Positions 9,439 through 19,904 of a DNA stretch of 64,000 nucleotides are shown piece by piece. Below the pieces are notes generated by a model, which searched no databases, had not been told where the DNA came from, and worked only from the letters and a program-made list of their open reading frames with translations. This DNA comes from Sphingomonas sp. BT-65 (GTDB taxonomy: Bacteria > Pseudomonadota > Alphaproteobacteria > Sphingomonadales > Sphingomonadaceae). Every line of letters begins with the position of its first letter. Position 1 is the stretch's first letter. Position numbers and translations under genes: made by a program. The DNA lies in assembly GCF_026107375.2 (NCBI RefSeq), contig NZ_JAPCIA010000001.1, positions 1,302,001-1,366,000 of the forward strand, in the 5' to 3' direction.

Positions 9439-10428
9439 ATGGAACTGACCGTAGGTGCCTTTTTCGTCGGCGTGTTGCTGGTGCTGATGTACCTGTTCTC
9501 CAGCATCAAGATCGTGCGCCAGGGCTATGAGTACACGATCGAGCATTTCGGCCGCTTCACCACCGTCGCGAAGCCCGGGTTCAACCTCTACCCGGCCTTC
9601 TTCTACCGCGTCGGCCGCCGCGTGAACATGATGGAGCAGGTGATCGACATCCCCGGGCAGGAGATCATCACCAAGGACAATGCGATGATCTCCACCGACG
9701 GCGTGGTGTTCTTCCAGGTGCTCGACGCTGCCAAGGCCGCATATGAGGTGAGTGACCTCTATGTCGCGCTGCTCCAGCTGACGACCACCAACCTGCGCAC
9801 CGTGATGGGCTCGATGGACCTCGACGAGACGCTGTCGAAGCGCGACGAGATCAACGCGCGATTGCTCTCGGTGGTCGATCACGCGACCACGCCATGGGGC
9901 GTCAAGATCACCCGTGTCGAGATCAAGGACATCCGCCCGCCCGCCGACATCGTCAACGCGATGGGCCGCCAGATGAAGGCGGAGCGCGAAAAGCGCGCCA
10001 ACATCCTCGAGGCCGAAGGTTCGCGCGCTTCAGAGATCCTGCGCGCCGAGGGCCAGAAGCAGGCGCGCATCCTCGAGGCTGAGGGCCGCAAGGAATCGGC
10101 GTTCCGCGACGCCGAGGCGCGCGAGCGCGCGGCGGAGGCCGAGGCCAAGGCAACCGAGCTGGTCAGCCAGGCGGTTGAATCCGGCTCCGCGGCCTCGCTC
10201 AACTATTTCATCGCGCAGAAATATGTCGAGGCGGTCGGCAAGTTCGCGACCTCGCCCAATGCCAAGACGATCCTGTTCCCGGTCGAGGCGACTCAGCTGA
10301 TCGGCACGCTGGGCGGGATCGGCGAGCTCGCCAGGGACGCGCTCGGCAAGATCCAGCCGCCCGCCGCGCCGCCTGCCCCGCCCGCCCGCGTGCGCCAGTC
10401 GCCCTTCGTGGAGAAGGACGGCGAATGA
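9439..10428 (+). CDS. SPFH/Band 7 (stomatin-like) membrane protein
   Basis: 329 residues. One N-terminal membrane helix (about 4-22) is followed by the SPFH domain (VRQGYEYTIEHFGRF, ISTDGVVFFQV) and a long charged helical region rich in repeated EILRAEGQKQARILEAEG-type units that form coiled oligomers. Such proteins scaffold membrane microdomains and protect membrane-protease substrates. The ATG at 9439 follows GGGGGAG. The stop overlaps the next start by four bases (ATGA), coupling it to its usual partner NfeD. Confidence 0.94.
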   Translation: MELTVGAFFVGVLLVLMYLFSSIKIVRQGYEYTIEHFGRFTTVAKPGFNLYPAFFYRVGRRVNMMEQVIDIPGQEIITKDNAMISTDGVVFFQVLDAAKAAYEVSDLYVALLQLTTTNLRTVMGSMDLDETLSKRDEINARLLSVVDHATTPWGVKITRVEIKDIRPPADIVNAMGRQMKAEREKRANILEAEGSRASEILRAEGQKQARILEAEGRKESAFRDAEARERAAEAEAKATELVSQAVESGSAASLNYFIAQKYVEAVGKFATSPNAKTILFPVEATQLIGTLGGIGELARDALGKIQPPAAPPAPPARVRQSPFVEKDGE

Positions 10429-10883
10429 ACTGGGCCGAACAGGGCGGTTTCGTCTGGCTGATCCTCGCCGCGATCCTCGCGATCGCCGAGCTGATGCTGC
10501 CGGGCGTGTACCTGACCTTCATCGCGATGGGCGCGGCGATCACCGGGGTGCTCGCGTTGCTGTTCCCCGAATTGGGGATGGTCGGCCAGCTGGTGAGCTT
10601 CGCGGCCTGGTCGATGGTGTTCGTGCTGGTCGGCAAGCGCTGGTACGGCGCCAATCCCGTACCGAGCAGCGATCCCGACCTCAACAACCGCGCCGCGCGG
10701 ATGATCGGCCAGACGGTGACGGTGGTCGAGCCGATCACCGGCGGCACCGGCCGGGTGCGCGTCGGCGACGGCGAATGGCCGGCGGAGGGGCCTGACCTTG
10801 CTGTCGGCGAGAAGGCGCGGATCGCGGGCGTGCGCGGCGGCGTGGTGGTGGTCGAGGCGGTGAAGGCGATCGGCGACACCTGA
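10425..10883 (+). CDS. NfeD family membrane protein
   Basis: 152 residues. Three or four N-terminal hydrophobic segments (FVWLILAAILAIAELM onward) are followed by a soluble OB-fold domain (GQTVTVVEPITGGTGRVRVG). NfeD proteins pair with SPFH/stomatin proteins and help form or regulate membrane assemblies; the four-base overlap with the upstream SPFH gene fits. It lacks the large N-terminal ClpP-class protease domain of long NfeD forms, so it is a short NfeD (NfeD1b type). Confidence 0.93.
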   Translation: MNWAEQGGFVWLILAAILAIAELMLPGVYLTFIAMGAAITGVLALLFPELGMVGQLVSFAAWSMVFVLVGKRWYGANPVPSSDPDLNNRAARMIGQTVTVVEPITGGTGRVRVGDGEWPAEGPDLAVGEKARIAGVRGGVVVVEAVKAIGDT

Positions 10884-10975
10884 TCGAAGCGCGTCGCAGG
10901 AAGGCTGCTGACATGCTATGATCCGTCGCGAGCAGGGGGCAAAGGGTCGCATCCATCTTTGGATGGAGGAACGAC

Positions 10976-12037
10976 ATGCCCGCAGCGATCGACGAAGCAA
11001 AGCTTCACACGTTCATCGGCAAGATGCTGGGAGATCTCGGCGGCGCGATGAGCGTGCCAACGGTGCGCATCGGCCTCCGGTCGGGGCTGTTCGAGGCGCT
11101 CGCGCAGTCCCCCGCCACCGCAGCTGAACTCGCCGAGCGCGCAGGCGGGCTTCACGAGCGCTATGTGCGCGAATGGGCGCTGGCGCAGACGGCAAACGGC
11201 TATGTCGATTTCGATCCTGCGACCGATCGTTTCAGCCTGTCGCCCGAGCAGGCGATGGTGTTCGTGAACCAGGACAGCCCCGTCTATCTGGCCGGCGCGT
11301 TCGAGCTGGTCGCCGCGATGATCGAGGCGGAACCGAAGGTCGAGGAATGCTTCCGCCACGGCACCGGCGTGCGCTGGGGCGATCATGCCGGCTGCCTGTT
11401 CTGCGCGACGGGCGCTTTTTTTCGGCCAGGCTATGTGAACAACATCGTGCAGGCGTGGATTCCCGCGCTGGACGGGGTCGAGGCCAGGCTGCGCGGCGGG
11501 GCGAAGGTGGCCGATGTCGGCTGCGGCGTAGGCTTTTCCACCCTGCTGATGGCGGAGGCTTATCCGGAGAGCGAGTTCACCGGCTACGACTTCCACGCGC
11601 CGTCGATCGAGGAGGCGCGCCGCCATGCCGAGGCGCATGGCCTCGGCGATCGTGTGCGCTTCGAGGTCGCGGCCGCGAAGGAGATCGCGGACGGCGGCTT
11701 CGATCTCGTCACCATGTACGACTGCCTGCACGACATGGGCGATCCGCGCGGGTGCGCCGCGCATATGCGCAGCATCCTGGCGCCGGGCGGCACCTGGATG
11801 ATCGTCGAACCGATCGCCGGCGACAGCCCCGAGCAGAATTTCAATCCGGTCGGGCGGCTCTACTACAATGCATCGACGATGATCTGCGTCCCGACCTCGC
11901 TGGATCAGGAAGTGGGCGAGGGCCTGGGCGCGCAGGCCGGCGAGGCCAAGCTCGCGCAAATCGTCCGTGAGGCGGGTTTCGAACGGGTCCGGCGCGCCAC
12001 CGAAGGGCCCTTCAACATGGTGCTCGAAGCCGTCTGA
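10976..12037 (+). CDS. Class I SAM-dependent methyltransferase with winged-helix N-terminus
   Basis: 353 residues. An N-terminal winged-helix-like dimerisation region (about 20-95; GLRSGLFEALAQSPATAAEL) precedes a Rossmann methyltransferase domain with SAM motif I VADVGCGVGFSTL at about 180 and post-I acid in FTGYDFH. This matches O-methyltransferase-like small-molecule enzymes. The acceptor is unknown. GGAGGAAC precedes the ATG. It stands alone between NfeD and the DUF885 gene. Confidence 0.88.
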   Translation: MPAAIDEAKLHTFIGKMLGDLGGAMSVPTVRIGLRSGLFEALAQSPATAAELAERAGGLHERYVREWALAQTANGYVDFDPATDRFSLSPEQAMVFVNQDSPVYLAGAFELVAAMIEAEPKVEECFRHGTGVRWGDHAGCLFCATGAFFRPGYVNNIVQAWIPALDGVEARLRGGAKVADVGCGVGFSTLLMAEAYPESEFTGYDFHAPSIEEARRHAEAHGLGDRVRFEVAAAKEIADGGFDLVTMYDCLHDMGDPRGCAAHMRSILAPGGTWMIVEPIAGDSPEQNFNPVGRLYYNASTMICVPTSLDQEVGEGLGAQAGEAKLAQIVREAGFERVRRATEGPFNMVLEAV

Positions 12038-12134
12038 GCCGTTCCCCCGCGGATCAGGCAAACCGGGGTGGCGCTTCCAATCCGCCGCGCTAAGGTCTCG
12101 CGCGTAACCACCCTCCCCGTTTCCCGGAGACCCC

Positions 12135-13955
12135 ATGCGCACCACTCGCCGCCAGTTCCTCGCCACCACCGCCACGCTCGCGACGCTGCCCGCGCTCCCC
12201 GCCTTCGCGCGTGGCCAGGCCGCGGCGGCGGGCGATGCGGCGGCGGACAAGCTGCTCACCGCCACCGCCGAGCAGCTGCTCGAGAATGGCCCCGAGAGCG
12301 CGACCAGCCTTGGCATCGACAAGGGCGAGCGCGCGCATCTGCGCTCGAAGCTCGAGGATCGCAGCATCGCCGGCAAGGCGCGCGTCGCCGAGGGGCTGCG
12401 CAAGCGCGTCGCGGAACTGAAGGCGCTCGACCCCAAGGGCCTCAGCCCGGTGATGCGCACCAATGTCGATGCGGTCACCACCGCGTTCAGGAACGCGCTC
12501 GACGGCTTCGCCTTTCCCTATGGCGACGTCGCGGTCGGCGGGTGGCGCAATTCGCCCTATGTCGTGGTGCAGAATGTCGGCGGCTATCTCGACATCCCGC
12601 GCTTCCTCGACACCGAGCACAAGGTCGAGAACGCGGCCGATGCGGCGAGCTGGCTCGCGCGCTTCGACCAATATGCCGGCCTGCTCGACGGCGAGACCGA
12701 GCGGCTCAAGGTCGCCTATGACAAGGGCGTGATCGCGCCCGATTTCCTGCTCGACAAATGCCTGAAGCAGATCGCGCTGACCCGCGGCACCGATGCCGGC
12801 AAGTGGGAGCTGGTGACCAACTACACCGGCAAGCCGTCGGTCACCGGCAGCCAGGCCGCGGAAGCGGCGCGGATCGCCGCGGGCAGAATCGCCCCCGCGC
12901 TCGACCGCCAGATCGAGGAGCTCAAGCGCCACCGCACCAAGGCGACCTCGCATGCGGGCGTGTGGAAATTCCCCGACGGCGAGGCATACTACGCCTGGGC
13001 GCTACGCGCTGGCACCACCACGACGATGACGCCGGACGAGGTGCACAAGACCGGCCAGGAGGAGCTGAAGGCGCTCCAGGCCGAGATGGACGTGATCCTC
13101 AGGAAGCAGGGCTTCACCCAGGGCACGGTGGGCGCGCGGATGACGGCTTTGGGCAAGGACCCGCGCTTCCTGTTCCCCGACAATGACGCGGGGCGTGCCG
13201 AGATCCTCAAGTTCATGACCGGCCGGATCATGGACATGCGCAGCCGGATGCCGCGCGCGTTCCACACCCTGGTCAAGGGCAATGTCGAGGTAAAGCGGCT
13301 CCCGCTGGCCGAGGAGCCGGGCGCACCGGGCGCCTATGGCGGCGCGGGGTCGATCGACGGCACGGTGCCGGGCCGGGTGTGGCTCAACCTGCGCACCACG
13401 CTGTTGCACTCGCGCTTCAGCCTGCCGACGCTCGCCTATCACGAGGGCATTCCGGGGCACGCCTGGCAGGGCGAATATACCTTCAAGCTGCCGCTGGTCC
13501 GCTCGCTGCTGTCGTTCAACGCCTATACCGAGGGCTGGGCGCTCTATGCCGAGCAGCTCGGCGCCGAGCTCGGCGCCTATGACGAAGACCCCATCGGTCG
13601 CCTAGGCTATCTCCAGTCCCTCGCCTTCCGCGCCTGCCGGCTGGTGGTCGACACCGGCCTCCACGCCAAGAAATGGACCCGCAGCCAGGCGATCGAATGG
13701 TTCGCCACCGCCAACGGTTCGTCGGTCGAGGAGGTCAGCGGCGAAGTCGACCGCTATTGCTCCTGGCCCGGCCAGGCGTGCGGCTACAAGCTCGGCCATA
13801 CCGAGATCAACACGCTGCGCACCAAGACGCAGAAGGCGCTCGGCCCGCGCTACGACTTCAAGGCGTTCAACGACGCGGTGGTGCTCGGCGGCAGCGTCCC
13901 GCTGACCGTGCTCGAAAGCGTCATCGACCGCCACATCGCGAGCCGCAGGGCGTGA
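12135..13955 (+). CDS. Tat-exported DUF885 family protein, probable metallopeptidase-like
   Basis: 606 residues. The N-terminus MRTTRRQFLATTATL is a twin-arginine signal ending near PAFARG. The body matches DUF885, whose signature HEGIPGH (His436-His442) resembles a gluzincin zinc site, with a downstream acidic helix YTEGWALYAEQL as third-ligand candidate. A periplasmic peptidase or amidase role is likely for the family but unproven. The stop overlaps the next start (GTGA), so the two are co-translated. Confidence 0.9.
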   Translation: MRTTRRQFLATTATLATLPALPAFARGQAAAAGDAAADKLLTATAEQLLENGPESATSLGIDKGERAHLRSKLEDRSIAGKARVAEGLRKRVAELKALDPKGLSPVMRTNVDAVTTAFRNALDGFAFPYGDVAVGGWRNSPYVVVQNVGGYLDIPRFLDTEHKVENAADAASWLARFDQYAGLLDGETERLKVAYDKGVIAPDFLLDKCLKQIALTRGTDAGKWELVTNYTGKPSVTGSQAAEAARIAAGRIAPALDRQIEELKRHRTKATSHAGVWKFPDGEAYYAWALRAGTTTTMTPDEVHKTGQEELKALQAEMDVILRKQGFTQGTVGARMTALGKDPRFLFPDNDAGRAEILKFMTGRIMDMRSRMPRAFHTLVKGNVEVKRLPLAEEPGAPGAYGGAGSIDGTVPGRVWLNLRTTLLHSRFSLPTLAYHEGIPGHAWQGEYTFKLPLVRSLLSFNAYTEGWALYAEQLGAELGAYDEDPIGRLGYLQSLAFRACRLVVDTGLHAKKWTRSQAIEWFATANGSSVEEVSGEVDRYCSWPGQACGYKLGHTEINTLRTKTQKALGPRYDFKAFNDAVVLGGSVPLTVLESVIDRHIASRRA

Positions 13956-14269
13956 TCCTGCGGCGCTGGCGCGGCGTCATCCGCACTGCCGAGCGCGAGG
14001 CCTATCGCGCCTATATCGCCGGGACGGGCGGGAGCGACTACACCGCCACGCCCGGCAATCTCGGCTGGCAGATGCTGTTCCGCGATCTCGGCGACGGCAC
14101 CAGCGAGGTGGTGACGCTGAGCTGGTGGCGCACCCTCGACGACATCCGCGCCTTTGCCGGCGCGGACATCGCCACCGCCCGCTACTATCCCGAGGACGAC
14201 CGCTTCCTGCTCGAGCGGCCGCGCGAGGTGGAGCATAGCGAGGTCGCCGACGGCAGCCTGTTCGGCTGA
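13952..14269 (+). CDS. Small antibiotic-biosynthesis-monooxygenase-like (ABM fold) protein
   Basis: 105 residues from a GTG that overlaps the DUF885 stop by four bases. The sequence (WRGVIRTAEREAYRAYI, EVVTLSWWRTLDDIRAFAG) has the beta-alpha-beta pattern of dimeric alpha/beta-barrel ABM proteins, including the conserved tryptophan-rich strand. Function is unknown. It contains no signal peptide although its co-translated partner is exported. Confidence 0.7.
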   Translation: MILRRWRGVIRTAEREAYRAYIAGTGGSDYTATPGNLGWQMLFRDLGDGTSEVVTLSWWRTLDDIRAFAGADIATARYYPEDDRFLLERPREVEHSEVADGSLFG

Positions 14270-14273
14270 CCGA

Positions 14274-15656
14274 TCACGCCAGTCCGGCGAACCGCAGCGC
14301 GATCCCCGCTACGGCAGCCGCCGCGAGCACGGTGAAGGTGCCGATCCGGAAGCGGAACACCGCGACGATCGCAGCGAGCGTCAGCAACGCGGTCCACGGA
14401 TCGATACTGGCGAGCACTGGCAAGTCGAACTTGACCGGCCCCGCCTCCACCGGCGTCACCCGCCGGAACACCGCATGGATCGCGAACCACAAAGCGAGGT
14501 TGAGCACCACGCCCACTACCGCCGCGGTGATCGCCGACAGCGCACCCGCAAGCGCCGCATTGCCGCGCATCCGCTCGATGAACGGCGCGCCGAGGAAGAT
14601 CCACAGGAAGCACGGCGCGAAGGTCACCCAGGTGGCAAGCAATCCGCCCAGCGTCCCCGCCCAGAGCGGTGAAAGCATGCCCGGGTCGCGATACGCGCCG
14701 AGGAAGCCGACGAACTGCAGCACCATGATCAGCGGCCCAGGCGTGGTCTCCGCCATGCCGAGCCCGTCGAGCATCTCCTGCGGGCTGAGCCAGCCGTAAT
14801 TCTCGACCGCCTGCTGCGCGACATAGGCGAGCACGGCATAGGCGCCGCCGAACGTCACCATCGCCATCTTGGCGAAGAACAACGCGATCTGGCTGAACAC
14901 ATGATCCGGGCCGAGCACGACGAGCAGTGCAACGATCGGCGCGAGCCACAGGATCAGCCAGAGGACGACGTCGAACACCACGCCCTGCCAGCGCGGCCGG
15001 GCATGTTCGGGCAGCCCCTCGCCCAGCAACGTATCGGCATCGGTCACGCCCGCGCCTGCCGCGCCATGTCCGCCGCCGCCGGCAAAGGCCAGACTGCCCG
15101 CGCGCCCCGCCAGCCAGCCGATCAGCGCCGCGCCGAGCACGATGATCGGGAACGGCACCGCCAAGAAGAAGATCAGCACGAACGCCACAGCCGCAAGCAG
15201 CTTCGCCTCCGCGGTCCGCAGCGCGCGGCTGCCGATGCGGATCACCGCCTGCAGCACGATCGCCAGCACCGCCGCCTTGAGCCCGAGGAACAGCCCGGCG
15301 ACGAGACCGGTGTTGCCGTAGAGCACATAGACCCAGCTCAGCGCCATGATCGCCAGCGCGCCGGGCAGGATGAACAATCCCCCGGCGATCAGCCCGCCCA
15401 GCCGCTTGTGGAGCAACCAGCCGATATAGGTGGCGAGCTGCTGCGCCTCGGGGCCCGGCAGCAGCATGCAGAAGTTGAGCGCGTGGAGGAACCGCTGCTC
15501 GCCAATCCAGCGCTTCTCGTCGACCAGGATGCGGTGCATCACCGCGATCTGCCCCGCCGGCCCGCCGAACGAGAGCGCGGCGATCCGCGCCCACACGCCG
15601 GCCGCCTCGCCCAGCGAGACCGGTGCGGGCCGTGCGCCCGCCGCCGCGACGCTCAC
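14274..15656 (-). CDS. chrA: Chromate transporter, ChrA family
   Basis: 460 residues, a two-repeat CHR transporter with about ten to twelve membrane segments. The first half has FGGPAGQIAVMHRILVDEKR and LNFCMLLPGPEAQQLATYIG; the second repeats the pattern with FGGAYAVLAYVAQQ and ETTPGPLIMVLQFVGF. It exports chromate from the cytoplasm. Its start overlaps the upstream chromate-resistance gene by four bases, giving a two-gene operon. Confidence 0.95.
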   Translation of the reverse strand: MSVAAAGARPAPVSLGEAAGVWARIAALSFGGPAGQIAVMHRILVDEKRWIGEQRFLHALNFCMLLPGPEAQQLATYIGWLLHKRLGGLIAGGLFILPGALAIMALSWVYVLYGNTGLVAGLFLGLKAAVLAIVLQAVIRIGSRALRTAEAKLLAAVAFVLIFFLAVPFPIIVLGAALIGWLAGRAGSLAFAGGGGHGAAGAGVTDADTLLGEGLPEHARPRWQGVVFDVVLWLILWLAPIVALLVVLGPDHVFSQIALFFAKMAMVTFGGAYAVLAYVAQQAVENYGWLSPQEMLDGLGMAETTPGPLIMVLQFVGFLGAYRDPGMLSPLWAGTLGGLLATWVTFAPCFLWIFLGAPFIERMRGNAALAGALSAITAAVVGVVLNLALWFAIHAVFRRVTPVEAGPVKFDLPVLASIDPWTALLTLAAIVAVFRFRIGTFTVLAAAAVAGIALRFAGLA

Positions 15657-16450
15657 GCCTTGCCTCCGCGCGGCTGGTGCGAGGTCCAGTCATGCTTTTC
15701 CTCGCGTGCGTCACGCGCCCAGCGGAAGAGCGCGTCATAGACCGCCATACCGGCGTCGAGCTGCGCATGGTCGTCGGCATGCAGCCGCGACAGGCCTAGC
15801 GAGACGGCGAGCAGCCCCGCCGCCTCGGGCGCGAGATCGAGCCGCGCTGTGTCGGCGCCGCGCACGATCGGCGCGAGCTGCGTCAGCGCCTCGAACCCGC
15901 CAAGGCCCAGTTCTTCGATCATCACGTCGAAGGTGCAGAGCTCGCCGCGATGCGTCCAGCGCACGCCCTGCGCGGCGATGTCGAAGGGGGCTGCCCCGGT
16001 CTGCGCGGCCACGCCCTGCACCTCGCCCGGCGCCACGAACAGGATCACCGCATGCGGATCGACGAAGCGGCGGATCAGCCACGGGCAGGCGATGCGATCC
16101 ACTTTGGGCCGGCCGCGTGTCACCCAGAGCGAGCGATCCTCCGCGTCGCGCACCAGCGCGGCCTCGGGCACCAGCGGCAGGCCGGCCGCGGTCCATGCCG
16201 CCTGCCCGCCCTCGAGCACTTCGGCGGCAATGCCGTCGTGCCGCAAGCGGGCGGCGATGGCATGGGCGGCTGCGCCACCGGTCTCGTCGATCACGACCGC
16301 GCGGGGTTCGGGTGAGACCGGCAGGCGGCGCGTGGCTCCCGGGATCCGCTCGCTCCCCGCGGGTTCGCGCACGTCGATCAGCCGGGGGGCGTCCGGCGCG
16401 CCAGTCAAACGGGCGAGCGTCGAAACGGAAATCATATCCGGTGCAGGCAT
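15653..16450 (-). CDS. Rhodanese-like domain fused to ChrB-type chromate resistance domain
   Basis: 265 residues. Residues 1-105 form a rhodanese-like fold (RLIDVREPAGSERIPGA, EVLEGGQAAWTAAG), and the rest is the C-terminal ChrB domain (VDRIACPWLIRRFVDPHAVI; FDVMIEELGL). ChrB proteins are chromate sensors or resistance factors encoded with chrA. The rhodanese active-site cysteine appears replaced by glutamate in VIDETGG, so sulfurtransferase activity is unlikely. It lacks the N-terminal regulatory half of full ChrB. Confidence 0.88.
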   Translation of the reverse strand: MPAPDMISVSTLARLTGAPDAPRLIDVREPAGSERIPGATRRLPVSPEPRAVVIDETGGAAAHAIAARLRHDGIAAEVLEGGQAAWTAAGLPLVPEAALVRDAEDRSLWVTRGRPKVDRIACPWLIRRFVDPHAVILFVAPGEVQGVAAQTGAAPFDIAAQGVRWTHRGELCTFDVMIEELGLGGFEALTQLAPIVRGADTARLDLAPEAAGLLAVSLGLSRLHADDHAQLDAGMAVYDALFRWARDAREEKHDWTSHQPRGGKA

Positions 16451-16574
16451 GGTGCGTCCTTCACGAATTGCGGACGCGACACTTCGGCTGACGCCTCATG
16501 GGGAGATCGCCGCCCCCATCGCCATGCAGAAAACCGCGCCGCCCGCCCGATGTCAAGCGAGCGGCGCAAAAGCG

Positions 16575-16934
16575 TTACTTCTTGCCGAAAAAGCCGGAAG
16601 CGATCCCGGTCAGGTCGTTGAGCGGATTGCCGTCGCCGTCCTTGTCGAGCGCGCCGAGCAGCCCGCCGGCCGCACCGTCCTGCTGGAGCAGGTTGGCGAA
16701 ATGGCCGAGCGAACCCTCGCCGCCGATCTGGCCGATGATCTCCTGCAGCTTGTCGACCGGAAGGCCGGTCGCGGCGGCCGCGCCTTCGGCGGTGTCGCCT
16801 TCCATCACATGATGCTTCGCCAGCGACTGGATCGCCGATTCGACATGCTCGGGCGACAGGCCGACCTTGGCCGCGAGGTTGGTGACGGTCGAGTTTTCGG
16901 CAACTTGGCCGAGAATGCTGTCGAGAATGCTCAT
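16575..16934 (-). CDS. DUF937-like small protein with EF-hand-like loop
   Basis: 119 residues, mostly alpha-helical, beginning MSILDSILGQVAENSTVTNL. The C-terminal half contains DKDGDGNPLND, an EF-hand-like calcium loop, followed by a glycine-rich end (GFFGKK). It resembles the DUF937/YidB group, though I am not certain of the family. No signal peptide is seen. It is divergent from the DUF3597 gene across 191 bases, and both may be general stress proteins. Confidence 0.65.
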   Translation of the reverse strand: MSILDSILGQVAENSTVTNLAAKVGLSPEHVESAIQSLAKHHVMEGDTAEGAAAATGLPVDKLQEIIGQIGGEGSLGHFANLLQQDGAAGGLLGALDKDGDGNPLNDLTGIASGFFGKK

Positions 16935-17125
16935 CGGTCGTTCTCCTTGCCATGCCTGGGGGGCTGTGCTTGCCTATCATGCCCGGAAAATGGGGGCGAG
17001 GCGAGCCCGGCGCGGGAACGGCACTTTTTCCCGTTTCATGCGTCATCGCCATGTCGCCGAACGTCGCCAGCATGGCGATCGGGTGATGTGCCGCACGGTT
17101 ACGCGGCGTTTTGAGGAGAGTAGGC

Positions 17126-17518
17126 ATGGGCATTTTCTCGTCGATCAAGAACGCGATCTTCGGCAAGGCGAAGGCCGCCCCCGCGCCGGTGGAAGCCGCG
17201 CCGCAGCCCGAGGCGGTCGCCGCGCAGCCGACCCCGCAGCCCGCGCCCGAACAGCCGCAGGAAGTGGATATCGAGGCCATTCTGGTCGAGCTCGACAGCA
17301 ACGACGGGCGCGACCTCAACTGGCGGACGTCGATCGTCGACCTGATGAAGCTGGTCGGCCTCGAATCGAGCCTCGCCGAGCGCAAGGAGCTGGCACAGGA
17401 GCTGGGCTATACCGGCGACCTCGACGGCAGCGCCGAGATGAACATCTGGCTCCACAAGCGCGTAATGCAGGAGCTTGCCGCGAATGGCGGCAAGGTTCCG
17501 GCATCGATGCTCGACTGA
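17126..17518 (+). CDS. DUF3597 domain protein
   Basis: 130 residues. A short N-terminus MGIFSSIKNAIFGKA is followed by a proline/alanine linker (about 16-52) and a C-terminal helical DUF3597 domain (LNWRTSIVDLMKLVGLESSL; ELGYTGDLDGSAEMNIWLHK). This domain also occurs at the end of LysM-type proteins, but no LysM is present here. Function is unknown. GAGGAGAG precedes the ATG. Confidence 0.85.
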   Translation: MGIFSSIKNAIFGKAKAAPAPVEAAPQPEAVAAQPTPQPAPEQPQEVDIEAILVELDSNDGRDLNWRTSIVDLMKLVGLESSLAERKELAQELGYTGDLDGSAEMNIWLHKRVMQELAANGGKVPASMLD

Positions 17519-17528
17519 CGGTTGGGGC

Positions 17529-17972
17529 CTAGGGCAGCGGCGCGAGGTCCGGCTCGACGAACCCGCGCCGCGCCTGCACCGAGAAAAGCAGCTCGCGGCT
17601 GTAGAAGCGCAGCGGCCAGTCGCGGCTGCCAGCCTCGCTCGCGAGCAGCGCGTTGACGTCGGCGGTCAGGTCGCCGGTCGCACACTCGCGCAAGAACCGC
17701 CGCACGCCCGCGACATAGGCGCGGGTGATCGTGTCATGATAGCCGTTCTGGTCATCATTCACCCCGCCGACACTTTCGTTGAAGCGCGAGATGAGGCCGG
17801 CGATCTGCGCATCCACGTCGATATCGGAACGCCACGCCAGCAGATAGAGGCACGCCGCCAAATGCGCCTCGTGCGTCCATTCCTCGCGCGCGAGGGTGCA
17901 GGCGAGCAAGCCCTCGCCGAGATGGACGATCGCGGCGTCACTGACGAAGAAACGGATGGGATGGTCGGTCAT
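17529..17972 (-). CDS. Conserved hypothetical protein with HEAHL motif
   Basis: 147 residues. Notable elements are WTHEAHLAACLYLL and GYHDTITRAYVAGVRRFL, both helical and histidine-containing, suggesting a compact helical bundle and possibly a metal or ligand site. I recognise the pattern from unannotated bacterial proteins but no assigned function. It follows pckA on the same strand. Its start codon sits in the arm of a 15-bp perfect inverted repeat and its AAGGA lies in the loop. Confidence 0.75.
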   Translation of the reverse strand: MTDHPIRFFVSDAAIVHLGEGLLACTLAREEWTHEAHLAACLYLLAWRSDIDVDAQIAGLISRFNESVGGVNDDQNGYHDTITRAYVAGVRRFLRECATGDLTADVNALLASEAGSRDWPLRFYSRELLFSVQARRGFVEPDLAPLP

Positions 17973-18007
17973 CGATCGGGCTTCCTTGGGGTGCCCGATC
18001 GATGACC
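17967..18007 (-). promoter_or_regulatory. 15-bp perfect inverted repeat over the start codon of 17529-17972
   Basis: GGTCATCGATCGGGC and GCCCGATCGATGACC are exact reverse complements separated by 11 bases. On the coding (minus) strand the loop carries AAGGAA, the Shine-Dalgarno sequence, and the second arm carries the ATG. It begins eight bases after the pckA stop. It could act as a pckA terminator without a U-tract, a translation-control hairpin, or a protein-binding palindrome. Confidence 0.7.
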
Positions 18008-18014
18008 GGGCGAT

Positions 18015-19637
<1,623 letters not shown>

Positions 19638-19904
19638 TGTCCGTCTCCCTATCGCCGGAGCCCGCAAGAGCCTCTGGCGATCGTTACTTTTGTAATCAGT
19701 GAGTCGCGCATAGGCAGTGCGCGGAATGGGGGTCAATGCCAGTAACCGGTGTCAACGGCGGAGCTAACCAATTCGGATTACGAGACAACGTTGACTTGGC
19801 GCGATGCCCCGTCCGACAGCGTTGGCAGGATGGAAGGGCGGAAGTATCGGGGCCATCGGTTCACCCGGTTGAGCAGGCCCGCGCATTCCGCTACGCCACG
19901 CGCC

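Noticed and set aside
16454..16477. Imperfect GCGTCC/GGACGC inverted repeat upstream of the chromate gene
   Set aside because: Arms of six bases with a 12-base gap are common at this GC content; not enough to call a ChrB operator.
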